In this document: one piece after another, positions 55,126 to 64,000 of the stretch | How the letters are laid out: every line of letters begins with the position of its first letter | How positions within the stretch are numbered: position 1 is the stretch's first letter | Origin: Bryobacterales bacterium | GTDB taxonomy: Bacteria; Acidobacteriota; Terriglobia; Bryobacterales; Bryobacteraceae | Reading direction: 5' to 3' | Assembly: GCA_020847045.1 (NCBI GenBank) | Contig: JADLCT010000066.1 | Coordinates: 1-64,000 of the forward strand | DNA: 64,000 bases | Position numbers and translations under genes: made by a program | The notes under the pieces: model-generated | The model's database searches: none | What the model saw: the letters and a program-made list of their open reading frames with translations, nothing else | Told to the model about the DNA's origin: nothing

Positions 55126-56814
55126 ATGCAAGAAGCCAGGTTGCTGACTGCGGTTGCCTTCCTCTTCGCCGTGGGTTGTGGCGAAGTTTCACCGGTGCGC
55201 TCTTGGTACGTGGATTCGCTTGTCAAGGTGTTCCCCGGCGATCAACCCGGCACGCATGAAATGCCGGACGCCACATGGCTGGTTGCGCGGAACGGCCACG
55301 TCAATCTCCAAATCGCATTCCGCTCGGAACGGGCGATCCCTCAATTGCGCATCGAAATCAAACCGCCGGTACGCGCCGGCACGAAGTTGGAAGCCGAGGC
55401 CCGCTGGGTGCGATACGTACCCGTGGGATCCAATCCGCCCGGCACACCGTATGACGAACTGGCTCGCCCCGCTCCCGCGCTTTTTCCCGACCCGCTCATG
55501 GAATCGTGGCCCCTCGGCCTGAAGGCCGCCACCACGCAGCCGGTCTGGATCACCGTGCATGCTCCGGCCGGTGCGCCGCCGGGCAAGTATAACGGCTCGG
55601 CGGTCCTATTTTCAGGGCAGCAGCGCCTGCACGAACTGAACTTCACGATTCGCGTCACCGGCGCCGTGGTCCCCGCCAGCCAGCAACTCAAGGTCACAAA
55701 CTGGTTCAGCTTCAGTTACGATCCCGCCACCAGCGATCTGCAGCGCCACTACAAGATCGCGCCCTATAGCAGCCAGCACTGGCAACTGCTGAGCAATCTT
55801 GGCCGCGTGATGGCCGCGCACAAGCAGAACGTGATCTTGACTCCGGTGATGGCGCTGGCTCAGCCCACCGCCGCGGGCGGGACGATCCGCTACGATTTCT
55901 CTCTGCTCGACAAATGGGTGGACACTTTCCGCACGGCGGGCGTCATTGGAACCATTGAAGGCGGACACCTGCTCGGCCGGAGCGGCAGTTTCTTCGATCC
56001 GATGATCGTGCCGGCTTATATCATCGAAGGCGGCCAGGCGGTGCGCCGGAATCTCGACACGGACGATCCCCGCGCTGAGCAGTTTCTGGCGTCATTTCTC
56101 AGCGCTCTCTTCGCGCACCTGAAAGAGAAGGGTTGGGAGAAGCAGTACATCCAGCATGTCCACGATGAACCACATGACCGCGAAGCGCCGGTTTACAACC
56201 GGTATGCCAAGATCATCCACAAGCACCTGCCTGGTGTACCCACCATCGACGCCGTTGGCCTGCATCAGGACATCAGCTTCTTCGCCGGCGTCACCGACAT
56301 CTGGGTCCCCGTGCTCGGTAGCTTTGATCACCAGTTCGACAAGATCCGCACGCATAGGGCGAAAGGGAAGGAAGCATGGTTCTACACCTGCGTCACACCC
56401 CAAGGGCGCTATCTCAACCGTTTCATCGATCTGCCGCTCGTGAAGACTCAGCTTCTACACTGGTTCAACTTCCGCCACGGCTTCACGGGCTTCCTGCATT
56501 GGGGCGGCAGTTCCTGGGCGCCTGACCCGTTCGACAACGTGCAAACCGTCATTAACGGCAACCGCACACTGCTGCCCGCGGGCGACAATGCGATCATCTA
56601 CCCGAACGCCGAAAAGCTCTCGGTGCTGAGTTCCATCCGCCTGGAAGCGATGCGCGAGGGCATCGAGGACTATGAATTGCTTGTAGCTCTGGCGCAGAGG
56701 GACCAGGCAAAGGCGGATCTCCTGGCCAGGACGGCCATCCCCCACGTGAATGACTACGTACGCGGCGTTCCGGCATTCCGGGAGTTGCGCAGACAACTCC
56801 TGGAGGCGTTTTGA
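55126..56814 (+). CDS. DUF4091 / GH123-like lipoprotein (first tandem copy)
   Basis: 562 residues. The lipoprotein signal (FLFAVGCGEV) is followed by an N-terminal beta-sandwich (VARNGHVNLQIAFRSERAI, LKAATTQPVWITVHAPAGAP) and a (beta/alpha)8 domain with the Asp-Glu pair typical of GH123 beta-N-acetylgalactosaminidase-like enzymes (QHVHDEPHDREAP), then FTGFLHWGGSSWAP. DUF4091 is the name given to the C-terminal domain of this group. It would be anchored in the outer membrane or periplasm and cut an acetamido-sugar. TATAAC near 55099 could be the -10. The second copy follows after 11 bp. Confidence 0.82.
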   Translation: MQEARLLTAVAFLFAVGCGEVSPVRSWYVDSLVKVFPGDQPGTHEMPDATWLVARNGHVNLQIAFRSERAIPQLRIEIKPPVRAGTKLEAEARWVRYVPVGSNPPGTPYDELARPAPALFPDPLMESWPLGLKAATTQPVWITVHAPAGAPPGKYNGSAVLFSGQQRLHELNFTIRVTGAVVPASQQLKVTNWFSFSYDPATSDLQRHYKIAPYSSQHWQLLSNLGRVMAAHKQNVILTPVMALAQPTAAGGTIRYDFSLLDKWVDTFRTAGVIGTIEGGHLLGRSGSFFDPMIVPAYIIEGGQAVRRNLDTDDPRAEQFLASFLSALFAHLKEKGWEKQYIQHVHDEPHDREAPVYNRYAKIIHKHLPGVPTIDAVGLHQDISFFAGVTDIWVPVLGSFDHQFDKIRTHRAKGKEAWFYTCVTPQGRYLNRFIDLPLVKTQLLHWFNFRHGFTGFLHWGGSSWAPDPFDNVQTVINGNRTLLPAGDNAIIYPNAEKLSVLSSIRLEAMREGIEDYELLVALAQRDQAKADLLARTAIPHVNDYVRGVPAFRELRRQLLEAF

Positions 56815-56825
56815 AAGGAGGGGCG

Positions 56826-58520
56826 GTGAGGAAGAGATCCATTCGCGCCGCACAGGCCGGCATGCTCGCCTTCGCCTTGACGCTCCTCACGGGTTGCGGC
56901 GCGGGTTCCGGCCTGAAGTTCTGGTTCGTCGACTCGCTGGTGAAGGTATTCCCGGATGATGCGGCCGGCAAGGACCAACTGGATAAAGCCGTCTTTCCCG
57001 CGGCGCGGAACTCGCACGTCAGCATCCAACTGGCCTTGCGGAGCGAGCAGCCCGTGGGCGGCCTTTACGTCGACGCTCCCGCGCTCACCGGTCCCGGCCA
57101 GCCCATCGACACAACGCGCGTCCGGTGGGTGGAATACGTGGTGGTCACCACCAACACCCGAAACACTCCGGACGAGGAGTTGCTACGGAAGGCTCCCGCG
57201 CTGTTTCCCGACGCTCTTTTCACGGAGTTTCCGATCACGGTAGAGAAGGACCGCACGCTGCCGGTGTGGTTGACAGTCCATGTGCCGCCGGATCAAGAGC
57301 CCGGCGAATACAAGGGGCAACTGGTGTTGCGGCAGGGGACGGACATCGTCGCCAGAGTTCCTTACACGCTGATGGTTCACGCGGCGCGGGTTCAAACGCC
57401 GATTCCCCTGGCAATTAACAATTACCTCAATTTGAGCGAGTCCCATCTGGAGCAGTTCCACGGCTGCGCGCGCGGAACAGCCCCTTGGTGGAGCCTGATC
57501 GCCAGCTATGCGCGATTTTGGGCCGGCTACTACCAGACGGCGGTTCGCGCCAATGCCGTCGCCCTGGCAAAACCCGAAGTGGCCGGCGGCAGCCTGCGGT
57601 ACGACTTTCGCGACTTCGAAAGATACGTCGAGACATGGGAGGCCGCCGGCGTGAAGGGCCAGATCGACGGGGGCAACCTGATGGAGCGCCAGCGCAGGCG
57701 CGACGCCACCATCATGACAAGGGCCTGGGTGGTGGAAGGCGGCAAGCCGGTTCTCGTCAACATTCCCTGGAACGATCCGCGCGCACAGCGGTTCCTGGAT
57801 ACATTCCTCCCCGCCCTGCACAAACGTCTCGCCGAGCTTGGCTGGACGGCAAAGTATCTCCAGGGAGTCATGGACGAGCCGAACCAGTGGGAGATCCCCG
57901 CGTTCCTCGACGCGGCTGCGAAAGTCCGGCGGTTCATGCCCGGCGTGAGAACCATCGAACCGGCCGGACTGCGCCAGGACACCGGCTTTATGAAGAAGAC
58001 GGTGGACATCTGGGTGCCGCAACTCGGCACCTTCGATGAGAAGACAGATCTGCTGGAGAGACACATCCGCGAGGACAAAGGCGAGGTCTGGCTCTATACG
58101 GCCCTGTCGCCGCGTGGAAAATACCCGAACCGGTTCGTGGACACGTCACTCATCAAAGTGCGATTGCTCCATTGGATCAACTACAAGTGGAACTTCACCG
58201 GCTTCCTCCACTGGGGTGGAAACTACTGGGGGCCATATCCTCTCAAGGACACGCAACCTGTCATCAACGAAGGCCGCACACACCTGCCGCCGGGCGACGC
58301 ATTTATCACCTACCCGGCCCGAACCGGCCTTTACAGCTCGATCAGGCTGGAGCAGATGCGCGAAGGCATCGAGGACTACGCGCTGCTGAAACAACTGGAA
58401 GTCAAGGACAGCGCCCTGGCGCGAAAGATCGCCGGCGAGGCCGTGCGGTCATTCGTCGACTACGTGCGGGAGCCGAAGCAGTTTCGCGCCATCCAGCAAA
58501 AGGTACTCGCAGCGCTGTAG
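56826..58520 (+). CDS. DUF4091 / GH123-like lipoprotein (second tandem copy)
   Basis: 564 residues, a paralog of the upstream gene (matching FWFVDSLVKVFPDD, DALFTEFPITVEKDR, FTGFLHWGGNYWGPYP). The lipobox is LTGC. The catalytic Asp-Glu pair is kept (QGVMDEPNQWEIP). The GTG at 56826 is chosen because AAAGGAGGGG (56814-56823) precedes it; the TTG at 56811 overlaps the upstream stop. It is co-transcribed with the first copy. The pair may divide related substrates or anomers, but this is inference. Confidence 0.82.
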   Translation: MRKRSIRAAQAGMLAFALTLLTGCGAGSGLKFWFVDSLVKVFPDDAAGKDQLDKAVFPAARNSHVSIQLALRSEQPVGGLYVDAPALTGPGQPIDTTRVRWVEYVVVTTNTRNTPDEELLRKAPALFPDALFTEFPITVEKDRTLPVWLTVHVPPDQEPGEYKGQLVLRQGTDIVARVPYTLMVHAARVQTPIPLAINNYLNLSESHLEQFHGCARGTAPWWSLIASYARFWAGYYQTAVRANAVALAKPEVAGGSLRYDFRDFERYVETWEAAGVKGQIDGGNLMERQRRRDATIMTRAWVVEGGKPVLVNIPWNDPRAQRFLDTFLPALHKRLAELGWTAKYLQGVMDEPNQWEIPAFLDAAAKVRRFMPGVRTIEPAGLRQDTGFMKKTVDIWVPQLGTFDEKTDLLERHIREDKGEVWLYTALSPRGKYPNRFVDTSLIKVRLLHWINYKWNFTGFLHWGGNYWGPYPLKDTQPVINEGRTHLPPGDAFITYPARTGLYSSIRLEQMREGIEDYALLKQLEVKDSALARKIAGEAVRSFVDYVREPKQFRAIQQKVLAAL

Positions 58521-58794
58521 ACTCTTCGCGCCCGCACCCCGGCCCTCACGATCAGGCGGCGCGAACCATGCCGCTTCCCTCCATGCCGTATACTTTCTCA
58601 TGAAGAAGTCGGCAAATGCCTTCCATGACGATTCAGGACCGGGATGGCCCGCTGATCATGGGCGCCGCGGAACCCGTGAACATCCACGCACCGGAGCGTG
58701 ATCCAGCCGCTGTCCCCTGCATAAGCAGATTCTTTCGCACACCAGGAGCAACCATCTGACCAAGACGTCCACCCGTAGCCCGGCGCGACCCGAG
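58521..58794 (+). other. Intergenic region upstream of the TDT transporter
   Basis: TATACT at 58589-58594 looks like a -10. An ATG at 58600 opens a 33-codon frame that stops at 58701; it has no recognisable similarity. Further down, AGGAG (58744-58748) is well placed for a CTG at 58756 that is in frame with the transporter. No other gene is visible. Confidence 0.35.
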
Positions 58795-59892
58795 GTGCGC
58801 GCCGGACCGTCCGGCCTGCGCGCCGCCGCCTCCTCCCTCTCGCCCGCTTATTTCGCAATGGTGATGGCGACGGGCATCGTCTCGCTGAGCGCGCAGATGC
58901 TGGGAATGTCCAGGCTGGCCTCCGTTTTGTTCGTTCTGAACTGCGTGGCGTATGTCTCCATTTGGACGCTCTACGTGCTTCGCATCCGATGGTTTGGGCG
59001 CGAAGTTCTGCGCGACCTTACGGACCATCAACGCGGTCCGGGGTTCTTCACGTCGGTGGCGGCTTCGGGCATTCTCGGCGGACAGTTCGTCCTCATAACC
59101 GGCGATTATCACATAGCCTCCGCCCTGTGGATTCTGGCCACCGTCCTGTGGGTGTCGCTGATCTACACGATTCTGACGGCGTTCACCATCAAGGAGGAGA
59201 AACCGGACTTGCAGGCGGGCATATCCGGCGCATGGCTGCTCGCCGTGGTGGCTACACAGTCGGTGGCCAGTTTGAGCGCCCTGGTTGCGCCGCACTGGAA
59301 CCAGCCCTACCGGCTCATGATCAATTTTTTCGCCCTCTCCATGTGGCTGTGGGGCGGCATGCTGTACATCTGGATGATCTCGCTGATCTTCTACCGTTAC
59401 ACATTTTTTCGTTTTTCGCCAGGCGACCTCTCTCCTCCGTACTGGATCAACATGGGTGCAATGGCCATCTCCACTCTGGCCGGAGCCCGGCTGATCATGA
59501 ACACGGCCGACGCGCCGTTTCTCCTCTCCGTACTTCCATTCCTGAAAGGCTTCACTGTGTTCTATTGGGCGACGGGCACATGGTGGATCCCGATGCTCCT
59601 GATCCTGGCGGCCTGGCGGCATCTCTACAAAAGGTTTCCGCTGGCTTATGATCCGCTCTACTGGGGCGCCGTCTTTCCGCTTGGAATGTACGCCGCCTGC
59701 ACATTCCAGATGGCCCAGGCGATGCATCTGGATTTCCTGTTCGTGCTGCCACGCATCTTTATCTACGTGGCGCTGGCCGCATGGCTGGCCACCTTCTGGG
59801 GCCTGTGCCGCACGCTTGCGGGCGGGTTGCGGAGAGGGCCGCACACAGCCGTGCGGGCAGGTTCAGACCGTGGCGCAAACGATCTGAGATAG
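58795..59892 (+). CDS. TDT-family (TehA/SLAC1-like) transporter
   Basis: 365 residues with about ten transmembrane helices. The start (SLSPAYFAMVMATGIVSLSA) and segments FFTSVAASGILGGQFVLITG, INFFALSMWLWGGMLYIWMI and WATGTWWIPMLLILAAW fit the tellurite-resistance/dicarboxylate transporter family (TehA, Mae1, SLAC1), which transports anions. The listed start is the GTG at 58795, but no good ribosome site serves it; a CTG at 58756 has AGGAG 7 nt upstream and is in frame, giving 13 more residues. The substrate is not defined by the sequence. It follows the GH123-like pair. Confidence 0.8.
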   Translation: MRAGPSGLRAAASSLSPAYFAMVMATGIVSLSAQMLGMSRLASVLFVLNCVAYVSIWTLYVLRIRWFGREVLRDLTDHQRGPGFFTSVAASGILGGQFVLITGDYHIASALWILATVLWVSLIYTILTAFTIKEEKPDLQAGISGAWLLAVVATQSVASLSALVAPHWNQPYRLMINFFALSMWLWGGMLYIWMISLIFYRYTFFRFSPGDLSPPYWINMGAMAISTLAGARLIMNTADAPFLLSVLPFLKGFTVFYWATGTWWIPMLLILAAWRHLYKRFPLAYDPLYWGAVFPLGMYAACTFQMAQAMHLDFLFVLPRIFIYVALAAWLATFWGLCRTLAGGLRRGPHTAVRAGSDRGANDLR

Positions 59893-59938
59893 AACCGGTT
59901 CAGCGGAAACTTTGGGGCTCCTCTTTCAGCCTCGATGC

Positions 59939-59947
59939 TGGTATACT
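59939..59947 (+). promoter_or_regulatory. Candidate extended -10 promoter for the TonB receptor
   Basis: TG (59939-59940), one base, then TATACT (59942-59947) form an extended -10. No clear -35 lies 16-18 bp upstream. A leader of about 60 nt follows to the ATG at 60015. Confidence 0.5.
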
Positions 59948-60014
59948 TCCCCGAACGAAAAAGCTCCGTGGGAGTACCTATTTCGTTTTGCACGGAGATT
60001 TTGGGGAGGTTTCC

Positions 60015-63000
60015 ATGTTGCCAAACGTCCGCCAACCGCTGCACTCCGCGCTCTTGGCGATGAGCCTTTTGTCCGTGAATCTGGCCGCGCAAACGCTCGG
60101 CACGGTCACCGGCGAGGTGAAAGATGCCTCGGGCGCGGTCGTCGCCGGGGCGGCCATCACGGTCCGCAATACGGCGACAAACGGCGTCCGCAATGCCACC
60201 ACAAACCAGGATGGCGTCTATACCATTCCCGCTCTCGTACCGGGCATGTATGAGGTTAAGGCCGAACGTCAGGGCTTCAAATCGTCGGCACGATCCAACG
60301 TCGAATTGCAGGTGCAGCAGACCGCCCGCGTCGACTTCGCGCTGGAAGTCGGCCAGGTGAGCGAAATGGTGGAAGTGTCCAGCGCGCTCCCTCTGCTCAC
60401 CACCGAGGATGCGACGGTCGGCACGGTCATCGAGCAGAAGCGCATCACCGATCTGCCGCTAAACGGACGGAACTTTTTCAGCCTGGTGGCCTTGAGCCCA
60501 AACGTCACCTACGGTTTCAATCAGGCGGCGCAGGCGGTGGGCCGCCAGGGCGGGTCGCGGTCGGGACTTACTATATCCATGGCTGGCGCGCGGTCGGCCT
60601 GGAGTAATTACACATTGGACGGCATCACAAACACCGATATCAACTTTAACCTCTATATCGTCCTTCCCTCGGTGGAGGCGCTCCAGGAGTTCAAGGTGCA
60701 AACGGGAATCTATCCCGCCGAGTTCGGACGCGGCGCCGGGCAGATCAACGTCTCCACCAAGGGTGGCTCGAACCAGTATCACGGCACCTTGTTTGAATTT
60801 TTGCGGAACGACAAACTCGACGCACGGCCCTACTTTTTCAAGGATCCTGAGAGCCCGAACCAGGTGGCCCCGCTGAAGGCGCCGTACAGGCAGAACCAGT
60901 ATGGCGGCACGCTCTCCGGCCCAATTCAGATCCCCAAACTTCTCGACGGGAAGAACCGCGTCTTTTTCATGGCAAACTATGAGGGGTTCAAGTCCCGCCA
61001 CTCGGCGCCCAGCTTCTTCACCACCATGACGCCGGCCATGCGGAGCGGTGATTTCTCCGTGGTGACCACTTCGTTGCAGGACCCAAACACGCGCGTGCGC
61101 ACGCCCAACCCGAACGGTTCCGGTTTTACCGTGGCGTCCACACCGTTCGCCGGCAATCAGATTCCCGCCTCGCGCATCAGTCCCGGCGCCAAGTACCTGC
61201 TGGACTCGTTCGCCCCTCTGCCCAATCTCACCCAGAGCGGACTGCCCAACCGGAACTATCAGTGGACCGCCAAAACCCCAGTGGACAAGGACCAGTTCAC
61301 CGGCCGCATCGACTTCAACGAGAGCTCCAATTCGCAGTGGTTCGGGCGCTACTCCTGGACGGACGAGCTTACCACCTCGCCCGGCGTCAAACTGAACGGC
61401 ACGCAGCTCTATACGCGCGCCAGCCAGTGGGTGCTCTCCAACACCCGCGTCTTCAGCTCTTCCAAAGTGAATGAGTTCCGCTTTGGCTACAACTCGATGT
61501 TCAACAACATCAGCCAGGAACTGGCCGGAGTGGATAACGTCAACGAGAAGCTGAACACGCCGATCAAGGTAACCGATCCAAACTCCTGGGGCATTCCCGA
61601 CGTCAACATGAGCGGCAGCACGCTGAACCGCTTCGGAAACGACGCCAACGGTCCTTTCAGCATCGACAACAAGATCTACCAGGTGGTGGACAACTTTTCG
61701 TGGATGACAGGCAAGCACTCGATCCGGTTTGGCGGTGAGTACCGCTACAACCAGTTCCTCCAGGTGGGCAACGAATTCGCCCGCGGCCGTTTCACCCACT
61801 CGGGCAGCTTCACAGCTAACGGGAATACGCTGGCCGGGGGCTACAACGGCGCCGACCTTCTGCTGGGCGCCCCCAGCACCGTCGAGGCCGCCGTGGCCCT
61901 GGCCCGCGGCGATTTTCGCAATAGCGAGATCGCCTTCTACGTGGACGACGTGTACAAGGTGACGCCGCAACTCACCCTCAACTTCGGGCTGCGCTACGAA
62001 CTCGCCCAGCCGCTCCTGGACAAGTTCGGCCTGCAACCCAACTTTCAACTTAGGCAGCCGTTGCCTTCCATCGCCAACGTGCCGGACGCCAATCTGCATC
62101 CGGTCTTCGTTCGCACGGGGAGAGGCGATTTCTACGACGACCTCGCCTTCCGCTTTACCGGACCCGTGCAACTGGCGCGCGATGGACGGATGGGTGACCG
62201 GCTGATCACCACCGACCACAACAACTTCGCCCCCCGCTTCGGGATCGCCTTCAGCCCATCGGCAAAATGGTCCTTCCGCGCGGGCGCCGGGATGTTCTAT
62301 GCGCAGGAGAGCAAGAACTCGATCTTCGACATGAGCCGCGCCGCCGGTGGCCGCGCCAACCCGATCATCGACCAGCAGGGCTTGCCCGCCCTGACTTACA
62401 GCAACTACATCAACACCGCGCAGTTGCCCGTTCGTTTCGCGCCCGGCCTCACCTGGGGCGCCGACTACAACCTGAGAACCACCTACTCCATCCAATACCT
62501 GTTCAACGTGCAGCGGACCATCGGCCAGCACTCGGTACTTGAGGTAGGCTACACGGGCAACTCCAGCCGCAAGGTGAACTACCTGGTGAATGCCAATGCG
62601 CCCCTGCCCGGCATCACCACGTTCGATTCGCGCGAGCCGTACCCCGAATGGCACGGGATACAGTTTCTCAACGGCGACGGCATCGGCAACTACAACGCGT
62701 TTTCCGCCAAGCTGACGCAGCGCTTCTCCGACCGGCTGACGGCCATGTTCAGCTACACCTGGTCGAAGGCGCTCGATGAGAACTCGGCCATTCGCGGCAC
62801 CGGCTCCGATTTCACGCTGATGAACCAGCGCTGCCGCTCCTGCGATTACGGCTACGCCGGTTTCGATATCCCTCAGCGTTTCGTGATGTCCGTACTCTAC
62901 AATTTGCCGTTCGGCAAGGGGCAGCCGCTGGCCAACGGCAACGCGATTCTCGACAAGTTCATCGGGGGGTGGCAGCTTTCCACGATCACAACGATTCAGA

Positions 63001-63428
63001 GCGGAACGGCGATCAATCCGGAGTCCTGGGATTCGGCCGGCATGGGAGCAGGCTTCCCGCATTCCAACCGGTTGAACTGCGTCGCTGGCGTGAGCCCCGT
63101 GGCCAGCGATCCCACACCAGACCGCTACTTCGTCCGCGAAGCCTTCACCAATGTCGTGGCGAACCAGTTCGGCAACTGTGCGCGCAACTCCCTACGCGCG
63201 CCCTCCACATGGAACGTGGATTTCTCCACGATGAAGGATTTCCGCCTGCATGAGCGTCACACGCTGCAGTTCCGCATGGAGATGTTCAACGCGCCGAACC
63301 ATCCGGCCTGGGGGCGGCCCTCGGGCGCGTGGGGTTCACAGGGCGCGAACCCGACGGCGGCTTTCGGCCGGATTCGCTCGACAAGCCAGTTGCGGCAGAT
63401 CCAGTTCGCGTTGAAGTACTCATTCTGA
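60015..63428 (+). CDS. TonB-dependent receptor (Oar-like, full length)
   Basis: 1137 residues. Signal peptide (LLAMSLLSVNLAAQ), a carboxypeptidase-regulatory-like domain (GTVTGEVKDASGAVVAGAAI, then VYTIPALVPGMYEVKAERQG), the plug (ITDLPLNGRNFFSLVALSPN, YTLDGITNTDINF, QTGIYPAEFGRGAGQINVST), then the long beta-barrel ending in an aromatic C-terminal residue (LRQIQFALKYSF), as outer-membrane insertion needs. The ATG at 60015 has GGGGAGGT 6 nt upstream; the long upstream extension is not receptor sequence. It takes up a large or complex substrate, perhaps the product of the GH123-like pair and TDT transporter upstream. No TonB box could be confirmed. Confidence 0.93.
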   Translation: MLPNVRQPLHSALLAMSLLSVNLAAQTLGTVTGEVKDASGAVVAGAAITVRNTATNGVRNATTNQDGVYTIPALVPGMYEVKAERQGFKSSARSNVELQVQQTARVDFALEVGQVSEMVEVSSALPLLTTEDATVGTVIEQKRITDLPLNGRNFFSLVALSPNVTYGFNQAAQAVGRQGGSRSGLTISMAGARSAWSNYTLDGITNTDINFNLYIVLPSVEALQEFKVQTGIYPAEFGRGAGQINVSTKGGSNQYHGTLFEFLRNDKLDARPYFFKDPESPNQVAPLKAPYRQNQYGGTLSGPIQIPKLLDGKNRVFFMANYEGFKSRHSAPSFFTTMTPAMRSGDFSVVTTSLQDPNTRVRTPNPNGSGFTVASTPFAGNQIPASRISPGAKYLLDSFAPLPNLTQSGLPNRNYQWTAKTPVDKDQFTGRIDFNESSNSQWFGRYSWTDELTTSPGVKLNGTQLYTRASQWVLSNTRVFSSSKVNEFRFGYNSMFNNISQELAGVDNVNEKLNTPIKVTDPNSWGIPDVNMSGSTLNRFGNDANGPFSIDNKIYQVVDNFSWMTGKHSIRFGGEYRYNQFLQVGNEFARGRFTHSGSFTANGNTLAGGYNGADLLLGAPSTVEAAVALARGDFRNSEIAFYVDDVYKVTPQLTLNFGLRYELAQPLLDKFGLQPNFQLRQPLPSIANVPDANLHPVFVRTGRGDFYDDLAFRFTGPVQLARDGRMGDRLITTDHNNFAPRFGIAFSPSAKWSFRAGAGMFYAQESKNSIFDMSRAAGGRANPIIDQQGLPALTYSNYINTAQLPVRFAPGLTWGADYNLRTTYSIQYLFNVQRTIGQHSVLEVGYTGNSSRKVNYLVNANAPLPGITTFDSREPYPEWHGIQFLNGDGIGNYNAFSAKLTQRFSDRLTAMFSYTWSKALDENSAIRGTGSDFTLMNQRCRSCDYGYAGFDIPQRFVMSVLYNLPFGKGQPLANGNAILDKFIGGWQLSTITTIQSGTAINPESWDSAGMGAGFPHSNRLNCVAGVSPVASDPTPDRYFVREAFTNVVANQFGNCARNSLRAPSTWNVDFSTMKDFRLHERHTLQFRMEMFNAPNHPAWGRPSGAWGSQGANPTAAFGRIRSTSQLRQIQFALKYSF

Positions 63429-63442
63429 GCCGCTCGGGCGGC

Positions 63443-64000
63443 TCAGTTGTGATAGTGCAGGCTCTCCTCCAGGCGGGGGTCGGCCATGGGGACCGGCGCC
63501 GCCTGGCGGAACGCACGCTGGAACAGATAAATGAACAGCGCGGCGGAACCGATCAGAGCGCCGGCATCCCAAATTGCGAAGCTGGGATTGCCGCCCGCCG
63601 ATGAGGAGGGCTTGATCATAAGGTAGAGATCGAGCCAGCGGCCGATCAACACCACGCCGGCGACGCGCGCGATCAGATGAGGCGTGCGTTTCACCCGCTT
63701 GGGCAGCAGGGCAAGGAACGGGAACACCCAGTTCAGGATCATGTTCAGCAGGAACAGCGGTCCCCAGAACCGCTGGATGCGGCTGATGTAGTACACCGTC
63801 TCTTCGGTGATGTTCGCATACCAGATCAGCATGTACTGGCTGAACCAGATGTACATCCAAAAGGTGGTGAAGCCGAACAGCAGCTTGCCCAGGTCGTGAA
63901 AATGCTCCTCATTCACGAAGTCCCGGAGCGGCCCCGTGCGCCGCAGCCAGACCAGCAGCAGAATGAGTGCCGCCAGTCCGGACGAGAACATGCCGGCGAA
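63443..64000 (-). CDS. actF: Alternative complex III subunit ActF, C-terminal part, runs off the window
   Basis: The last 185 residues of a membrane protein read on the minus strand, entering the window at base 64000. At least four helices are visible, with NEEHFHDLGKLLFGFTTFW, MYIWFSQYMLIWYANITEET, IQRFWGPLFLLNMILNWVFP and a short C-terminal tail. This matches the quinone-binding ActF subunit of alternative complex III, which oxidises quinol and passes electrons to a cytochrome c or oxidase. The Met at 63991 lies inside a continuing frame and is probably not the start. Other act genes would lie beyond the end of the window. Confidence 0.85.
   Translation of the reverse strand, partial: FAGMFSSGLAALILLLVWLRRTGPLRDFVNEEHFHDLGKLLFGFTTFWMYIWFSQYMLIWYANITEETVYYISRIQRFWGPLFLLNMILNWVFPFLALLPKRVKRTPHLIARVAGVVLIGRWLDLYLMIKPSSSAGGNPSFAIWDAGALIGSAALFIYLFQRAFRQAAPVPMADPRLEESLHYHN

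Noticed and set aside
58600-58701. 33-codon frame after a TATACT element
   Set aside because: Polar, Gly/Arg/His-rich, no similarity and no ribosome site; in frame with the TDT gene but separated by a stop. Kept only as part of the intergenic description.
60459-63062. 867-codon open frame on the minus strand
   Set aside because: Antisense to the TonB receptor barrel; the translation is Arg/Gly/Val-rich with no domain.

Overview
The window is high-GC, densely packed chromosomal DNA that looks like Acidobacteriota, most likely the Bryobacteraceae/Solibacter lineage. The evidence is: a protein ending in the Solibacter-type TIGR03437 C-terminal domain (41218-42969); two Oar-like TonB-dependent receptors with an N-terminal carboxypeptidase-regulatory-like domain (1-1063 and 60015-63428); an alternative complex III ActF subunit (63443-64000); DUF3500, DUF4091/GH123-like and sialidase-like secreted proteins; and many stand-alone genes on alternating strands. 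No insertion sequence, prophage, CRISPR array or rRNA was seen. One tRNA, tRNA-His(GTG), lies at 16605-16681.

Layout. 1-12 kb: receptor fragment, thymidine kinase, a coiled-coil membrane protein, an orphan RND adaptor, an HD-GYP/GAF/GGDEF cyclic-di-GMP enzyme, secreted beta-propeller and DUF3500 proteins, an orphan sugar-binding lipoprotein, a Flp pilin and a tail-fibre-like secreted protein behind a candidate structured leader. 12-20 kb: housekeeping (serS, rpsO-pnp, tRNA-His, gltS, a ubiD-type decarboxylase, fabG). 20-31 kb: an M14 peptidase with two 2-hydroxyacid dehydrogenases, the agmatine-to-putrescine pair aguB-aguA, a zinc alcohol dehydrogenase, two convergent threonine synthases and a lytic transglycosylase. 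31-39 kb: acid phosphatase, two near-identical Flp pilins, and a four-gene minus-strand cluster that includes a glycosyltransferase fused to a RimI-type acetyltransferase. 39-48 kb: a DMT-like permease, an AlaX-type editing protein, the TIGR03437 protein, an isolated nuoA, an aldo/keto reductase, cysE, a sialidase-like protein, a two-repeat lipoprotein and an adenosine deaminase family enzyme. 48-64 kb: glgB with a PYROXD2-like oxidoreductase, a TonB-C domain secreted protein, a marR-clc operon with a perfect palindromic operator, two tandem GH123-like lipoproteins, a TDT-family transporter, a full TonB receptor and the ActF fragment.

The genes read as an aerobic heterotroph that scavenges polymers: outer-membrane receptors and secreted hydrolases feed sugar metabolism, with glycogen branching for storage. 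Polyamine, threonine and cysteine biosynthesis are also represented. A recurrent feature is regulatory compactness. Several divergent gene pairs are separated by only 18-60 bp and share a near-symmetric -10-like hexamer, and many start codons lie 5-15 nt from a -10-like element, which suggests that leaderless or very short-leader transcripts are common. The items most worth checking are the GT4-RimI fusion, the shared symmetric promoters, the structured leader at 11880-12041, the marR-clc operator, the upstream peptide at 51780-51848, and the pilins that lack any Tad machinery.
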